Of a stretch of 64,000 bases of DNA, positions 33,451-45,407 are shown one piece after another. Both the position numbers and the translations under genes were made by a program. Origin of the DNA: Macrophomina tecta (lineage: Eukaryota; Ascomycota; Dothideomycetes; Botryosphaeriales; Botryosphaeriaceae); assembly GCA_024180945.1 (NCBI GenBank), contig JAKSGN010000002.1:558001-622000 (forward strand). The letters run 5' to 3'. The notes under the pieces were generated by a model, which was not told the origin of the DNA, made no database searches, and saw only the letters and a list, made by a program, of their open reading frames with translations. Position 1 is the stretch's first letter. Each line of letters begins with the position of its first letter.

Positions 33451-35387
33451 TCAATCTATGTCGCCAGTCTCAATCTTCTCTACCTTCGCCGCCTCAAGCC
33501 ACACTGTATCATACTCAGCCGTCTCCTTGATTCTGTACAGCTCATCCAAGAATGCCGGCACAAAAGTACCCGGGCCCTTCACATCCTCCCTCGCTGCCGC
33601 GCGCTCCGCCGCGATCTCGTACATCAGCACAGCCGCCAGCGCCGCGACGAGCTTCTCACCCTTGGCGGCCGCCAGAAACGCCGCGATAGTCGTACCGAGC
33701 GTGCAGCCCGACCCAGTAATCGCACCCAGGTACTCATGCCCGTTCCTAATCGCCAGCGTCGTCGACCCATCCGACAGCACATCGACCGCGCCCGTCATGA
33801 CCACAATATTCTTCTCGCGCCGTGCCAACTCCTCCACCACCTTCGCCTTCTCTTCCAGCGAGCTGTTGCTCGCACCGCTATCGACGCCGCGTTGCTGGGG
33901 CAGCTGCCCGCCGGGGCTGTTGACAGCGAAGACGGTGTTGACCTCGTTCTCGTTGCCCTTGATGACGTCGAAGTAGCCGGCAGCGAGCAGAGACTTCACC
34001 GCCTCGCGGCGCTGCTGCGTCGCGCCGGCGCCGACAGGGTCGAGAACGACGGGTCCACCCACGGCGTTGTAGGCGCGCAGGGCGTAGGCGTAGTTGGACA
34101 CGCCTTCGGGCGTGACAGTACCCATGTTGACGACTAGGGAGCCTCCGAGGCGCGCAAGATCGGGCGCTTCGAGACCATTGTTGGACATGATGGGGGAGGC
34201 GCCGCTGTAGCGACAAGGGCACCGTATGTCAGCATATTTCATTCAAGGTTCTCTCGGCGAGAAAGGGCGTTTCCAGATGGAGAATTCTGAAGGCGAGAGG
34301 GGATATGAGGCAAGGACTACTACTCACACGCAAAGCGCCACGTTCGCGGCGAAGTTCTGCACGACCAGGTTGGTCATGTTGTGGCAGAGCGGGTTCGCAG
34401 CCGTGACAGCCGCCACGATTTGAGGGACGCGGTCCTGGAGCTCGTCGTGCGTGCCGTAGTAGAGCGGGCGCTGCTGCACGTCGAAGGCCGGTGGCGACCA
34501 CACCAGCTTGCGAAGTTCCTCGGCCGCCGCCTTGGGGTCCTCGGCGCCGATGACGGCGCTGACGACGGCGATGCCGTCGACCGACTTGAACCCGGCGACG
34601 GACTGGTAGACGACGCGCTGGCAGTTGGATGCATTGATGCCGCCGATGCAGACGGTCTTGATGTTGGCGATGTCTTCCTGCTCCGACAAAGCAAGGAGGA
34701 TCTGGCGGAGGCCGGCGGTGCCGATGATTGATTTCGTGTTTTCCTTCCTGCGGAATGGTCAGTTGGCCATTGATCGGGAGGAGAAGGGGGTTGTCTTTAC
34801 GTTGCGGTGGAGAAAATGGTTCCCAGGCCTAGGTAATCAGCGCCGTCTTTTGCCGCCCTGATGGCCTCCTCGACTGAGTTTGCCGTCACTCCAATGATTT
34901 TATCGTCGCCGAGCAGAGCACGGGCAGTAGTGAGGTCTGTACGTCACAAAGTATCAAGACATTAGTGCCATGAGTAAAGGGCTCAGGTGGAGGGGTTGGT
35001 CTTACCCATATCATCCTGTCCGATATGCACCCCATCCACACCAGCAGCCAGGGCAACATCGACGCGGTCGTTGACCAGCAGCGGGACATTGTATTCCCTG
35101 GTGACCTCGTACAGCTGCTTTGCGGTCCTGACCAGCGTGGCCGTGTCACTCGTCTTGTCCCGCAGCTGGACGATTGTCACGCCTGCACATCCTCAGCACA
35201 CGGCACCCGCAATTGCCGCAAAAGGAGGGGGTGCCCCAATCTGGCTACATCGTGGGCAAAAAGAGAGTCGCGGAAACGTACCACCCTCAACAGCAGCCCT
35301 GACAACGGACACGAGATCACGGCCGCGCAGGATGGCCGGCGTGTTGTCTGTGACGAGGTAGAGGGAGTAGTTGATCTTGTCCTTCAT
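33451..35387 (-). CDS. THI6: Bifunctional thiamine-phosphate synthase / hydroxyethylthiazole kinase (Thi6 type)
   Basis: Five exons, 35282-35387, 35006-35182, 34801-34936, 34328-34747 and 33451-34204, give 530 residues. The N-terminal half condenses the pyrimidine diphosphate with thiazole phosphate to give thiamine phosphate; the C-terminal half phosphorylates hydroxyethylthiazole. N-terminal marks are [41 protein letters not shown] and [14 protein letters not shown]. The kinase half has [42 protein letters not shown] and [16 protein letters not shown]. Junctions all fall inside conserved motifs and keep phase, so the model is strong. I see no thiamine-diphosphate riboswitch in the leader or introns, though I could not fold them. 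The fusion is the normal fungal arrangement. Confidence 0.95.
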
Positions 35388-35944
35388 GTTTGGTGATCTT
35401 CTTCCTTTGAGGCACTCCCTACCACGGCATTCCGCGCTCTTACTGTGTTTTCGTTCGAAAAGGGGAGGTGATTCAGCTGCAGTGCGGCTGGGGGCGGAAT
35501 ACTCAGAAGCGAGAGCCGCAGGGTCTCTTGGGGCGGTGCTGTGCTATCCGACCACGGACCCGCTATCGCGGCCGCCTTTTTCCTCGGCGGGGCTGCGTTG
35601 AGGTCATTGACTCGGACAATAGCATGACTTTGTTGTTGCCGCTTCTTGCGCAGTGGCAGCATGCTGTCAACGGCCACGCATATTGAAATCGGCCAAACAC
35701 GACACTGCGCCCCGAGCGTTATGTGACGCGTTCAGCAAAATGATGGAAACAGAGACCAAGTATTGTAGTTATTAGATAGATATTGTGTGCAGATTCGGTT
35801 ATCCCGATACGACACGGAGACGCTGGAAGAAGGCAATTTTGAAGCATTTCGACATATTGCGTTTCCGTACCCATTCCCATTCCACACTTTGGTATCTCAA
35901 AATCCAACAAAGTCCTAAACGCCTACCGCCATTCTCCGCACTGA
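35388..35944. other. Promoter of THI6 and terminator of the Pex8 gene
   Basis: About 560 bases between two minus-strand genes. Only short open frames are present and I see no specific site. The stretch next to the THI6 start should contain its promoter. Confidence 0.45.
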
Positions 35945-38270
35945 TCAGAGCTTAGACTCTCTTGGCCTACCCTCCTCGACCTCCTCCATCACACCTCTTG
36001 CCGGAAGCGCGCCGCTCATCATGTACTTATCCTGCCCCTCAGCCTCTTTGAGGGGTAGTTCCCCATTTCCCGAAAGATCGTCGCCGAACATGACCCTCTC
36101 CCTTCCTCCCCGAGTGCTCCACCACGCGACTGCCAACATGCTTCTTTCCGGATCCATTTCACCACCCACCAGCACCTCCCAGAATCGCTTTCTGACCATG
36201 TTTTTGAGATCCATATCCTGAATATGGTTGGTGAGATCTGCACAAAGTGGAAGCCACTCCTCCAAAAGCGGCACAGGTAGAATTGGGAGTGCATCGAGAA
36301 GTGTGAGGACCAATACTGCCTGCTCGCTCATGGGAGGCTCACCGGTGGGAACCTTTTCAACGTTGTCTGGACCTGGTGCCGGCACAGACGCTGTGGGCAA
36401 TGGGGTGGAAGGTGCCGAAAGAGCACGATGATGGACGAGTTCACAAAGAATAGCAGGGAGGTCTGGTTGCGAAGAGGAGAGTGGAGATGGAGGTGCTGTC
36501 ACCCGCAAAAGTGTTTTGAATGCCAGTCGGAACTGGCGCGGAGAAAGATTGGTAGGAAAGGCAGCAAAAAGGGATGATACGTAGAATGGAAGATGCTTTG
36601 CGGCGACTCCGTTCGCAGAAGAGGGAGCCGAGAGAACTGAGAGCATGACACTATGTGCAGCTTCGAAAAGGGGGAGAAGATGACTTGCTCCGCCAGAGCT
36701 CAAGTATGGCGTGGCGGCAGAAACGAGGAGTTCTTCATTGGTCTGGGGAGATAGGATAAGAGTGAAGTGTTCTGCGCTGTTGAGGAAGTAAAGGTCGAGA
36801 CAGCGATCCAATGGATGTGTAGGTATCCTGCCGACGGTTGCAGGCCGGATAGACTTGAGGAAAGCATCAGTCTGAATCGGGTATTGACTGAGAACATCGA
36901 TGGCCGAGAGGTACACAAAGGTGTGTTGAGAAAACGCATGAGCGCCAATCCGGGAGGTGATGAAGTAGAGATTGCGGAGAATGTGGAGCGCGTGGGTCAC
37001 GATGACTGGAGCCACTGTGGAAGATCAGTCTCAAGCTGTGAGGACCTGGAAACTTCGACAACTTACCACTGTCGGCAGCAAGGGCACCATCCCCTAGCAT
37101 TCTTCCGAGCGTACCCCTCAGCACAATAACAACAGCAAACAAAGCATTCTTGAGTATCCTCCAGAGCAAGGGAGACGTAGTTCCGATAGTCTCCTGGTGC
37201 AAATGCTGCGACTCTTCCGACAGATCAATCTCAGACAGCTTGTTTTGCCGCCATTGGAGATTAAGGGCGCGTGCGAAGCCAGCAAGGTCGTCCATCATAG
37301 TTTGGATCAACCATGGGTCTCTCACATCCTCGACTGTGTGTGAGATAAGCCTAGAAAATGGACCCATGGATGCCATCAGCGGCCGAGTTGTTATCCGTTG
37401 CAGTTGATGGAAGGAGGATGACTGAGCCGACCAGTTGAATTTCTGGCCAGCCTCTTCGACGATGTCCAAATTGACTGTTCCAAGGAAGTACGCTGATTGA
37501 TAACCTTCGTTGCTGAAGAAGGCCGTTCCAATGAGGACGGGGAGAAGACGCTAAAGTAGGATTAGCAATCAGCAACATGGGCTTGGGCTAATCATTTATA
37601 CTCACGTCGTAGTCCACTAAAGCCCTCTCCGTTTCGGAAAGTAAAGGGAAGGTGTGGTTCAACACCAAAGCAACCGAATACGCTCCCAGTTCATCTCCAT
37701 CCCGGACATCAATCAATGAAAGATTTGTTGCTTGGATCAGCGCACTCTGGAGCTTGGATTCCAGGTACGCCGGAAGCCGGCACTCGTCATCGGCACTGGA
37801 TCCCATGAGCAGTCCTCCCAGTACAAGCAGATGCTTCCAGCGCGGCGAGCGCTCATCTGCACCTCTCACCACAGCTGTGACCCAATCTTCTATCGACATG
37901 CCGCCTCCAACGGGCATCTGACCTGGCAGCGGTGGCTTCGCGGTGCCTTCCCTTACATCCCGTTCGTGTTTGAGAATGGCCAGGGCGGCGGAGTGGAACA
38001 TGCCCATTACGCGGTGACATGTTCGGAGGCCATCGGGACGCTCCCATATGGCGGGTGCGGACAGAAGCTGAGATACAAGGAGTTGAGTATTAAGCGGGTT
38101 CGTGAGAGTTGTCAGAAGAGAGGCAGCTGTTCCGAGCAGTCTGATAGCTACGTTAGCTCTATCCAATTGGTGCGGAGCGGGTATCCGTCGCGGTACCTGG
38201 GAGTGTCTTGCTGGTCGGTCCATGTCTGGAGAGAACGCAGGAGCGTCTCGAGCAATCGGTCGGCGGGCAT
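35945..38270 (-). CDS. PEX8: Peroxisome biogenesis protein Pex8-like, with C-terminal SKL
   Basis: Four exons, 38197-38270, 37606-38140, 37067-37550 and 35945-37014, give 720 residues. Pex8 sits inside the peroxisomal membrane and bridges the docking and RING parts of the import machine. The call rests on the largely alpha-helical sequence, the N-terminal block SLLTTLTNPLNTQLLVSQLL with SAPAIWERPDGL, which matches my memory of fungal Pex8, and the last residues ESKL, a type 1 peroxisomal signal that Pex8 typically carries. No catalytic motif is seen. The start at MPADRLLETLL was chosen; the frame is open further upstream, but that part is low-complexity and overlaps the divergent promoter. 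Its start is only 240 bases from the TMEM170-like gene on the other strand. Confidence 0.75.
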
Positions 38271-38510
38271 GGTGGGCAAGCCTATTGCGGTTGGGTTGGA
38301 GAGCTGTTGCGCCTGTCGGCGAGCTCGCGGAGGAGGTGGTGTTGCCGCACTATAAGCCGAGGCATGGCGCACTTCGTCGGGTAGGATGCAAGGGCCGCCC
38401 GCTAATGAGGTGGGCCGACCCGTGCGAGCCCATCCCATCTCTCTCTCTCCGACGTCAGTCCTTGGCTCCAAACATCCAACTGCGCCATGTGAGGCGCGAC
38501 GCGGCTCGAC
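38271..38510. promoter_or_regulatory. Short divergent promoter between Pex8 and TMEM170-like genes
   Basis: Only 240 bases separate the two start codons, which point away from each other, so the core promoters must share this segment. A CT-rich patch (38444-38452) lies nearer the plus-strand gene. No TATA box is evident. Confidence 0.5.
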
Positions 38511-39050
38511 ATGAGGTAGATCTGGTTTCCTCTTCCCTCGCGATGTGTAAATACTGATGCTCTGTCTGCAAGCGTTGTCTACAGCACGAACGATCCCGCC
38601 CCGCGCGACTACGAGACTCCTCCTTTCCCATCCCTGTACTGGCCTCTTCCCGTGCGCGGCCACCAGGCCTATTACCTCTATGAGCTAGGCGATATCTGGC
38701 GCTTCACCCTGGTCTGGACACTCATATTCTTCGGGGCTGTCCATCTCGCCACTTCGGGCTATGCTGTTGTCGTACAATGGCGGAATTGGAAGGTCATCTG
38801 GATTGTTCCCGTCATCTTCTGCGTCATTGGAGGCATCGAGGCTCTTATTGCCGGAAGCATTGTCGGTGGCCTGTATGTTCCGTAACCACCTTGTGGGAAG
38901 GTCGGCCTGACTAACCTTTGCTTTCGCAGGCTCGGAGGTGTGTACAGCTCAGGTTATTATAGCATGTCGACATGGATACCATTCGTCTGGGGGCTGATCA
39001 ACACCTTGGTGCTCATTCTGTCCTCATTCGCTATTCAAGGGGCTCTCTGA
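38511..39050 (+). CDS. Small integral membrane protein, TMEM170-like
   Basis: Three exons, 38511-38515, 38585-38872 and 38930-39050, give 137 residues. The first exon is only five bases (ATGAG); it was inferred because a stop lies upstream in the exon 2 frame and the only acceptor (CTACAG, phase 2) joins exactly to ATGAG before a GTAGAT donor. The protein has a cytosolic start (DPAPRDYETPPFPSLYWPLP) and three hydrophobic segments: FTLVWTLIFFGAVHLA, VIWIVPVIFCVIGGIEALIAG, and IPFVWGLINTLVLILSSFA. Pattern and length match the TMEM170 family of fungi and animals, linked in animal cells to endoplasmic-reticulum and nuclear-envelope shape; its role in fungi is not established. Exon 1 could instead be an undetected longer one. 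Confidence 0.75.
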
Positions 39051-39636
39051 TGGCCTGTTCTGACATCATGGTTAAAACATCCGCGGAATTGGGTCTTGAA
39101 GTTTGAGAGTCGGGCATCGACGCAGAGCAATACACTGCTTTTTGTGGTGCGAACAATTTGCAAAGACACCGACCTTAGCATTGCTAATTTGGAGAAGACA
39201 ACTCAGTCCAGCAAAGTCGGACGTCGCAATGCTTTAGCCAGGAAGCTCTCGCATCCAGCCATTCAGATTATGAAGACTAATCTGAATCCTACCGTCAAGT
39301 TCTACCAATACTTCGTGCCATGTTTGCTTGCATTACTTGTCTTCTCGTTTTTTGTGGCCTAGCACGTCCGTGTTTGGCACTATGGGCGCGTCACTGTCGT
39401 TCAGTTGAGCCAGATACGCTCTTCCATTGCCTACCCTTCACCGTCACCCATCGGCAGAACCTCGCTTAGTGTCGCTCAAAACACACACTACTTGCACTTC
39501 TTTCTCTTCTTACATCCCTTGGTCAACCTGCGCAGCTCTTCCAAAACCGCCGCGGCTCCGTCTAGCAATAGTGGTTACACCAAAAAGCTTCATTCTACTC
39601 TTGAGGCAACAACACGCACTACTTCCAATACTTGCT
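39051..39636. other. Spacer before the Cys-rich hypothetical gene
   Basis: Nearly 600 bases. An 88-codon frame (39096-39362) ends in a hydrophobic tail (CLLALLVFSFFVA) but begins with TTG and has no ATG near its start, so it is not called. The stretch should include the promoter of the next gene. Confidence 0.4.
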
Positions 39637-41337
39637 ATGGCAAACAAACAACCAAGCCTTCGACACATGTTCCGCCGTGGTCGCAGCAAGTCGCCAGCGG
39701 AGGATGCCGCTGGCTCGAACTCCGACAGCTCTTGCTTGAAGGCGGACGCTAACAGTAGCAGCGACAGGCTCTCGCCTGCTCTCCCAGTCGGCCGCACACC
39801 CTCAGCCTCACCCAATGCACGCGTTCCCAATAAACTGAAGAAGAAGAGCCCTAGCCTCGACAACTCTGCGTCAATCCCTGCATCCGTGGCTGCCCCCGAT
39901 GAACGCGACAAGTCCCCGTGCAATAGACGCGCCAACATGACCGCAGCTTCGCGTAGTGATATCCATCGTACGGAGCGCCGCCAAGTCGAATCGGCTGCCC
40001 CCACCAGATCGCGCACGAAAAAGAGCGCTGTTGAAGCTAACGCTAAACCCACGTCACCCTTACACAAGAACGGATTGGACAGCTCGTCTTCCAGCACAGC
40101 CGAGACAACCCCCAGGTACCTCTATCTCAGCACCCATGCTCAGAGGAGTGGCCAAGCGCAGAAGAACAGACTGCCCGTCGACCGCCTTGGTGAAGAAAGT
40201 AACGAGGAGGGCAGCGGCATCCAAGATCTGGCAACACTGTCCCCGAGGTCCAACAAGAGTGAGCCAACTACGTCCGATAACAACTATCATAATGCACGCG
40301 ATCGCCGCAACTCCATCAGCCCAATCCTCAACTGCGCCAGCTTCCGTAAGTGAAACCATCATTTCTTTGCCCGAGCATCATGGGCGGTTCGTTGCAAGTT
40401 ATGGATAAGTACACATAGATGGACGGGGGCTATTATTCGCGTGGTGGGGGGGGGCTCATAGTTCGCCTTGTCTCATCTTGGATCCTGTGTGCACTTACTA
40501 TTGAATATAGATAAAGCTGCTAGGGATCCAGACAACATGGAAAAGGAGGGTCGCCGTACCTCTTCTCCTGTCTCGCCTTTCCGTGACACTGCTGGCACCG
40601 AGCTCGACAGCAGCCCAGTTTCCTCCCTCTCGGAAACCTCAATGGACAGTCGCGACGCTCTACTCCTACCTCACGAGCGCACGACCTTGGCGGACACATT
40701 TAACGTCTCTACTCACAACGGCAAGATCGATTCCAGAGACGAGTTTAGGGACTTAGCAAAGGCGCGCACCAGTCTACAGAAGAAGAACAAGATTGCTAGG
40801 AGAAAGCACGGCATCTCACCCAAGGGCAAGGTCGATAGGCACGGCTTCGATCTCCCTGCTCCCATTCATAGTTCAGACATTGCCAGGGCCGCACTCATGG
40901 AGACGCTCCAGAAGATCAGCGCCGACAAGAATGCTACGACGGAAGAGAGGAATACTGTTGCACACGAGCTTCCTCGTACGGTCTCCGACGTCCTCGAGCT
41001 CAGCCCTCGTTCGCCCGTCAAGCCAGCTACGCCCGTCAAGTCAGCAGCGTCCGATCCACCACCGCCTAGCCCGCTGGTGCCGCACCCGCTGACCAGGGTT
41101 ATGCGCACGCTGCACAACCAGGACCAGGGTCCGGTGGGTGGAGAGAGGATCGCGCATCCGGTCAAAATACAGTACGACCCGCCGATCACATTGATGGCAG
41201 GGATCTTGCAGAGGGGCTTCAAGAGGTGGAGGTGCTGCCGCTGCCAGTGCTTTACGCACTACGAGAACCACGTCTGTAGCAAGCTGGACTGCATGCACCG
41301 CAGATGCGAGGGCAAGTGCGACACGTTTGAGCCGTAG
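39637..41337 (+). CDS. Hypothetical protein with C-terminal Cys-rich zinc-binding-like domain
   Basis: Two exons, 39637-40345 and 40511-41337, give 511 residues. The intron is GTAAGT...TATAG in phase 1. Most of the protein is disordered: Ser, Pro, Lys and Arg-rich with repeats of the type SPRSPVKPATPVKS. The last 60 residues form the only compact part: ITLMAGILQRGFKRW, then the cluster CCRCQCF, ENHVC, CMHRRCEGKC. The spacing of Cys and His suggests a zinc-binding fold, similar to small Cys-rich C-termini I recall in other Dothideomycete hypothetical proteins. No enzyme motif is visible. The start was set at MANKQPSLRHMF; an open frame continues upstream but lacks a better ATG context. Function unknown. 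Confidence 0.72.
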
Positions 41338-42425
41338 GCTTGGCCACTGTACTAGGCCATATACTGGTTGGTCCCGATGAACAGTTGCGGCGTTCTGGCG
41401 GGATCTGATCCGCAGACATATTTAAATGGCACATACGGGGTATCTCGCTACAATGGAAAGGATATTGTGTGAGAAGCATTCAATACACAATGCGAGTGGG
41501 ACAATGCAGGAATGGAGAGATCTCGTGACTTGGCAGCATCGCTCAGATAGTCTGCAAGCAGTGAAGGTCAATGAAGAGTGCTGTGTTTCACGAATTATCC
41601 CGAGTAAGAAAATGCAGTGTTAAGGTGTGCGTGGTACTGACATGAAGTCTCATCGTGGTTAACGAACAATAACCAGAAGGGAGGTCTGGTTTCCGTACGC
41701 TTACTGTTTTGCCTGAATTCAAACAAGCATATGCAGAAAATGTTGGGAAAAGCTTCTATCACGAGGGCGAAAGGGCCAAATTCTGAGCGGGCTCCGCTGC
41801 GAATCCAACCAGCCACCCCATCCCTCTCACATCCACCCACCCCCATCTATCATTAGCGCCAGACAGCAGGCCCACGGTCCAATGAATATAGACCCACAGA
41901 AGTTTCATAGTAGTACGCAATCCCTCATCTTCCACCTTGAGCCGCGTCAACGCAAATCTGCCTTGCGACGTCCATTAATTTACGCGTTCATGGACGAGAT
42001 TGGTATCCTGAACCAGGCCAGACCTGGTGTAACGGCCGTTGAACGGCCCGTCCCCTGGGCTAAAAGTAGCAGCGTCAGCGTTAGCTACGTAGGCAGTCTT
42101 CAGCAGCTGTGAGGGCTGGTTGAAAGATGAAGTTTAGCCACCGCCCGACGCCCAATGAGCACGACTAATTTTCTGGCCTCCAATATGGTTCTCGAAGACT
42201 TTTTTCTCACCCTACGGCCGCCTAATCTCCCCAACCTTTCTGCCTGAAAACTTCTGTCACGTTTGGCGCATTGCTTTTACATGTCTCGTTGCTACCACGG
42301 CCTGTCTCATCTCTATCAGTCCTAGGTTGCGCTGCGACATGCCCAACCTACTCTTGAAGAACGCCTAAGGTCGATCGTGGCCGTGGAGTTCTTTTCGAGA
42401 GATTTCTGAAGCATCAGCCGGTTCT
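41338..42425. other. Intergenic stretch, no supportable gene
   Basis: About 1.1 kb between two plus-strand genes. A 76-codon plus frame (41882-42112) and several minus frames of 60 to 83 codons have no recognised domain. No RNA gene or repeat is seen. Confidence 0.45.
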
Positions 42426-45407
42426 ATGGACATGGCATATTCCCACTTATCGTCCATCGAAGAACGGCATGATCGGATGCAAAATATCGAGGGCGGCCGG
42501 ATCCTTTCGACCGACGAGGGAAGCGTGAAGGCCATCCGCCAGGCACGCCTATGGCTTCCTCTTTTCTTGCGACCAGCCACATTTATCCGCTTCCTTCTTA
42601 GCTACCTGGCCATAGGAAATGCACATGCTATACTGGCCTGGTACTCTGCCAAGAACCAGGGCATCAGTACGGCTAATGTTGAACTGTACTATGTGTGGAC
42701 CTATGCTCCTACAGTGGGTTAGTGCCGCCCTCTATCAGGCCTATGCTCGCCTAACGAGCTTCCAGTCTTTACTCTCTTCGCCGCTCTCTGGACACAGGTG
42801 GACTACCGCGCAAGGTTGTTGATGCCATGGATCCTTATGGCCAAGGAACCGCAGATCGCAGACCGAAGCGTCCTTCTTGATTACATTTCACCAAATGTTC
42901 TTCTTGCCTGGGTCAAATCTTGGATGGCATGGGAATTGCCGCTTGCTATCGCTCTGGGTGGCACCATAATGATGAAGATATTGATAATGACATCTGCTGG
43001 TCTCTTTACCTTAGCCACAGTCGAGACAAGTTCACTCCAATAGCAGTAAAAGGCGGCCAATCTTTCTCCACAGCCCCTTTCAACTCATCTCTGGCCAATG
43101 CTCAGCCCGTCTCACGCATTTACGGAATCGATACATTCAACCTTAGCTACCCCTTAGGCACCAGCTCGTCATACGCAAACGAGCTCCCCGGTTTCCAGAA
43201 CGGTACGCACGCACTTTGCTCTGCCTTGACTTGGACAGGATGCTGATATTGAGATATAGCGAGTGATTCGGCGCTGAGTAACATGACTTAAATGGATGTA
43301 GTCTCTTCCTTTCTAAAATGCGAATTTGGAGTCCTTGAAACAATCGACAACATCTAGGTCTCGACGGTCGGGCACGCCAAGCTTAGTGGGCTCAAATGGA
43401 CGGGATCAGACCGCCGATATTATTGCCGCGGATGGGACGAAAGCCGACCCCGTCTGGACGATTTTCGACGGCAATCCGCAAGCCAATTGCACCACTGGCG
43501 GATACTTTTTCGTATGTGGGTTCATAAATAGCTACAATTCTCGTGTCTTTGATGTTGCATCCGATGGAAATAGCTCCAGCGGCACATCATGGCTTCGTAA
43601 TGCGTCTTCGTTCCTTGTCTGTTAACCGGACTTCACCGTTCAGGCCGCAGAATTTAAGTTCAATCCATCAGCAGCATCTGCAAGGAATAGGTCGTCAATA
43701 ACTCTGCTTGATTTCGAGGAATATCGCAAACTCGGCAAAGTCACTGGGCGCGGTATCGTTGAGGGGCTCTTCCAAGCCGTCAAGGTACAGGATCCAGCCA
43801 AACTGTTAAATATGACTACACCTCAGACCAATATTACGGATTTCTTGAACGAAGCCTTTCTTCAGGATGCGTTTAAAGGTTGTACTCTGCAGTGACTGCT
43901 CAAATTGCCGGCCTCTATCTTTTGGAGGACGGACAGAAAGCTTTCGAGATTGCCATGGTCAAGTCTGAAGACCGTATAATGCTCGCCGATCGAACTTATG
44001 CTACCACGTCAACCCAGCTACAGCAGTCTGACTTCTTCACATTAGATAGCCATAGCGATATCAGCACAATAAAAAAAACAGACGGTACAATGTTTTCCAA
44101 CCTACTCATAAACGATGACATGGACCTCTCAGAATGGACGTACGACGACCTGGCCGTTCCGAGGCTCTCTCAAAACTCCTCACAACCAGCAGCCAGCACG
44201 ACTTTCTCATCCTACATCACCTTTCCGCTTCCCGCTGTTCAGCCCATAGCGAACTGTACCCTTATCACGCCAACCTATGGTGACATTTCCGGCGGGCTCG
44301 AAGGATTCACGAACTGGGAACTTGATTTGATATTCCCCGACCTTAGGCCCTGCGGTAACTCCTCCAAGAAAGGCATCCCCAACCCGACAACCTCCATCTA
44401 CCTCACCGCCGGCGGCGGCTTCGGCTACTGGTCCGACCGCAGCAGCCTCACCTACCACTGCCTTGAGCACTTCGCCTTCGCGGGGCACTTCGAAGCGTAC
44501 GCGCACAACATCATCCAGCTCAGCGTCGTGCACTGCATCCCGCATCTCGACAGAATCGACGCGACGATTCAGCTCTCCTATCCAGGCCTCCGCGCCTTGT
44601 GCTCCCCCATCTACCTCCAACACCACCTCAGCCTCGTCTTCATCTCCAACCCTCGACCAATCCACCCGCCGCATCCTCACTCCCATCGAGATCCTCCACC
44701 TTGGCACCACAATCCTCGCCCCATACGTCCCAACCTCCTCACTCTCCGGCCCCAATACCCCCATTAACGGCTTCTTCGGCACCCTCCTCCGGCATGGCTC
44801 TTCGCTCTCCGCCCTCGCCGCCGACCCGCACACCCTCCAGCGTGCGGTGGAGGGCCTCTGCCCCCGCTTCGCCACGCAGGTCGTCAACCTCAACCGCAAC
44901 GGGTCCGTCACTGCCGCGGACGGCAGCGCAGCAGGAGCAGAGCCGCTGACGATCTACCAGCCGAACCGGCTGCGTGTGCGGCAGAGCGGGCCGAGCACGC
45001 AGGCGCTGGTGGCCTTGCTGGCGGCGATGGGGCTGTGCGTGGCGGCAACGGTGGTGGTGACGACGGGAATTGGGGAGGTGCTGCCGAAGAATCCGCGGAG
45101 CGTGGCGGGCGTCGGGAGTTTGCTGGCGGGGGCACAGACGCTGGAGGACCGGAAGGTCGGAGGAGGCTTGTGCGTAGAGGAAGAAGGAGAAGAAGATGAA
45201 GAAGGAGAAGAAGAAGAAGAAGAAGAAGAAGAAGAAGAAGAAGAAGAAGAAGAAGAAGAAGAAGAAGGGGTCGGTGGGAAGGGTCGGCGGGACGAGCAGT
45301 GGCGGCGGCAAGGGTTCTGGAATAAAGAGGTCGCAGACGAGGAAGGGGAAGATGAAGGGGATAGGCTGAGGTTTAGTATTGATATCCGGGTGCCAGATGT
45401 GCGGTAG
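42426..45407 (+). pseudogene. DUF3433 membrane protein, decayed
   Basis: The start is clear: exon 1 at 42426-42717, a GT-AG intron, then VFTLFAALWTQVDYRARLLMPW and DRSVLLDYISP, which match the fungal DUF3433 family (large multi-pass membrane proteins of unknown function). After GTIMMKILIMTSAGLFTL the frame is lost near 43000-43030 and coding resumes in another frame (KFTPIAVKGGQSF). Later, NCTTGGYFFVCGF and WLRNASSFLVC lead to a TAA at 43623-43625, followed in the same frame by PDFTVQAAEFKF. A frame change near 43870-43885 precedes SAVTAQIAGLYLLEDGQ, and another lies near 44560-44640 before RRILTPIEILHLGTTIL. A late membrane helix (LVALLAAMGLCVAATVVV) is followed by a poly-Glu run from a GAA repeat. 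At least three frame breaks and one stop are not explained by introns. Confidence 0.7.
45206..45266 (+). repeat. GAA trinucleotide microsatellite (about 20 units)
   Basis: Nearly pure GAA repeats, preceded by imperfect units from about 45180. In the frame of the decayed DUF3433 gene they would read as poly-Glu near the C-terminus. Confidence 0.85.

Noticed and set aside
33070..34137. 355-codon plus-strand open frame opposite THI6
   Set aside because: It is antisense to the well-supported kinase half of Thi6 and has no domain; it is a shadow of GC-rich coding.
33451..35387. Thiamine-diphosphate riboswitch in THI6
   Set aside because: I could not see the conserved core in the leader or introns by eye; fungal riboswitches are usual in THI4 and NMT1-type genes.
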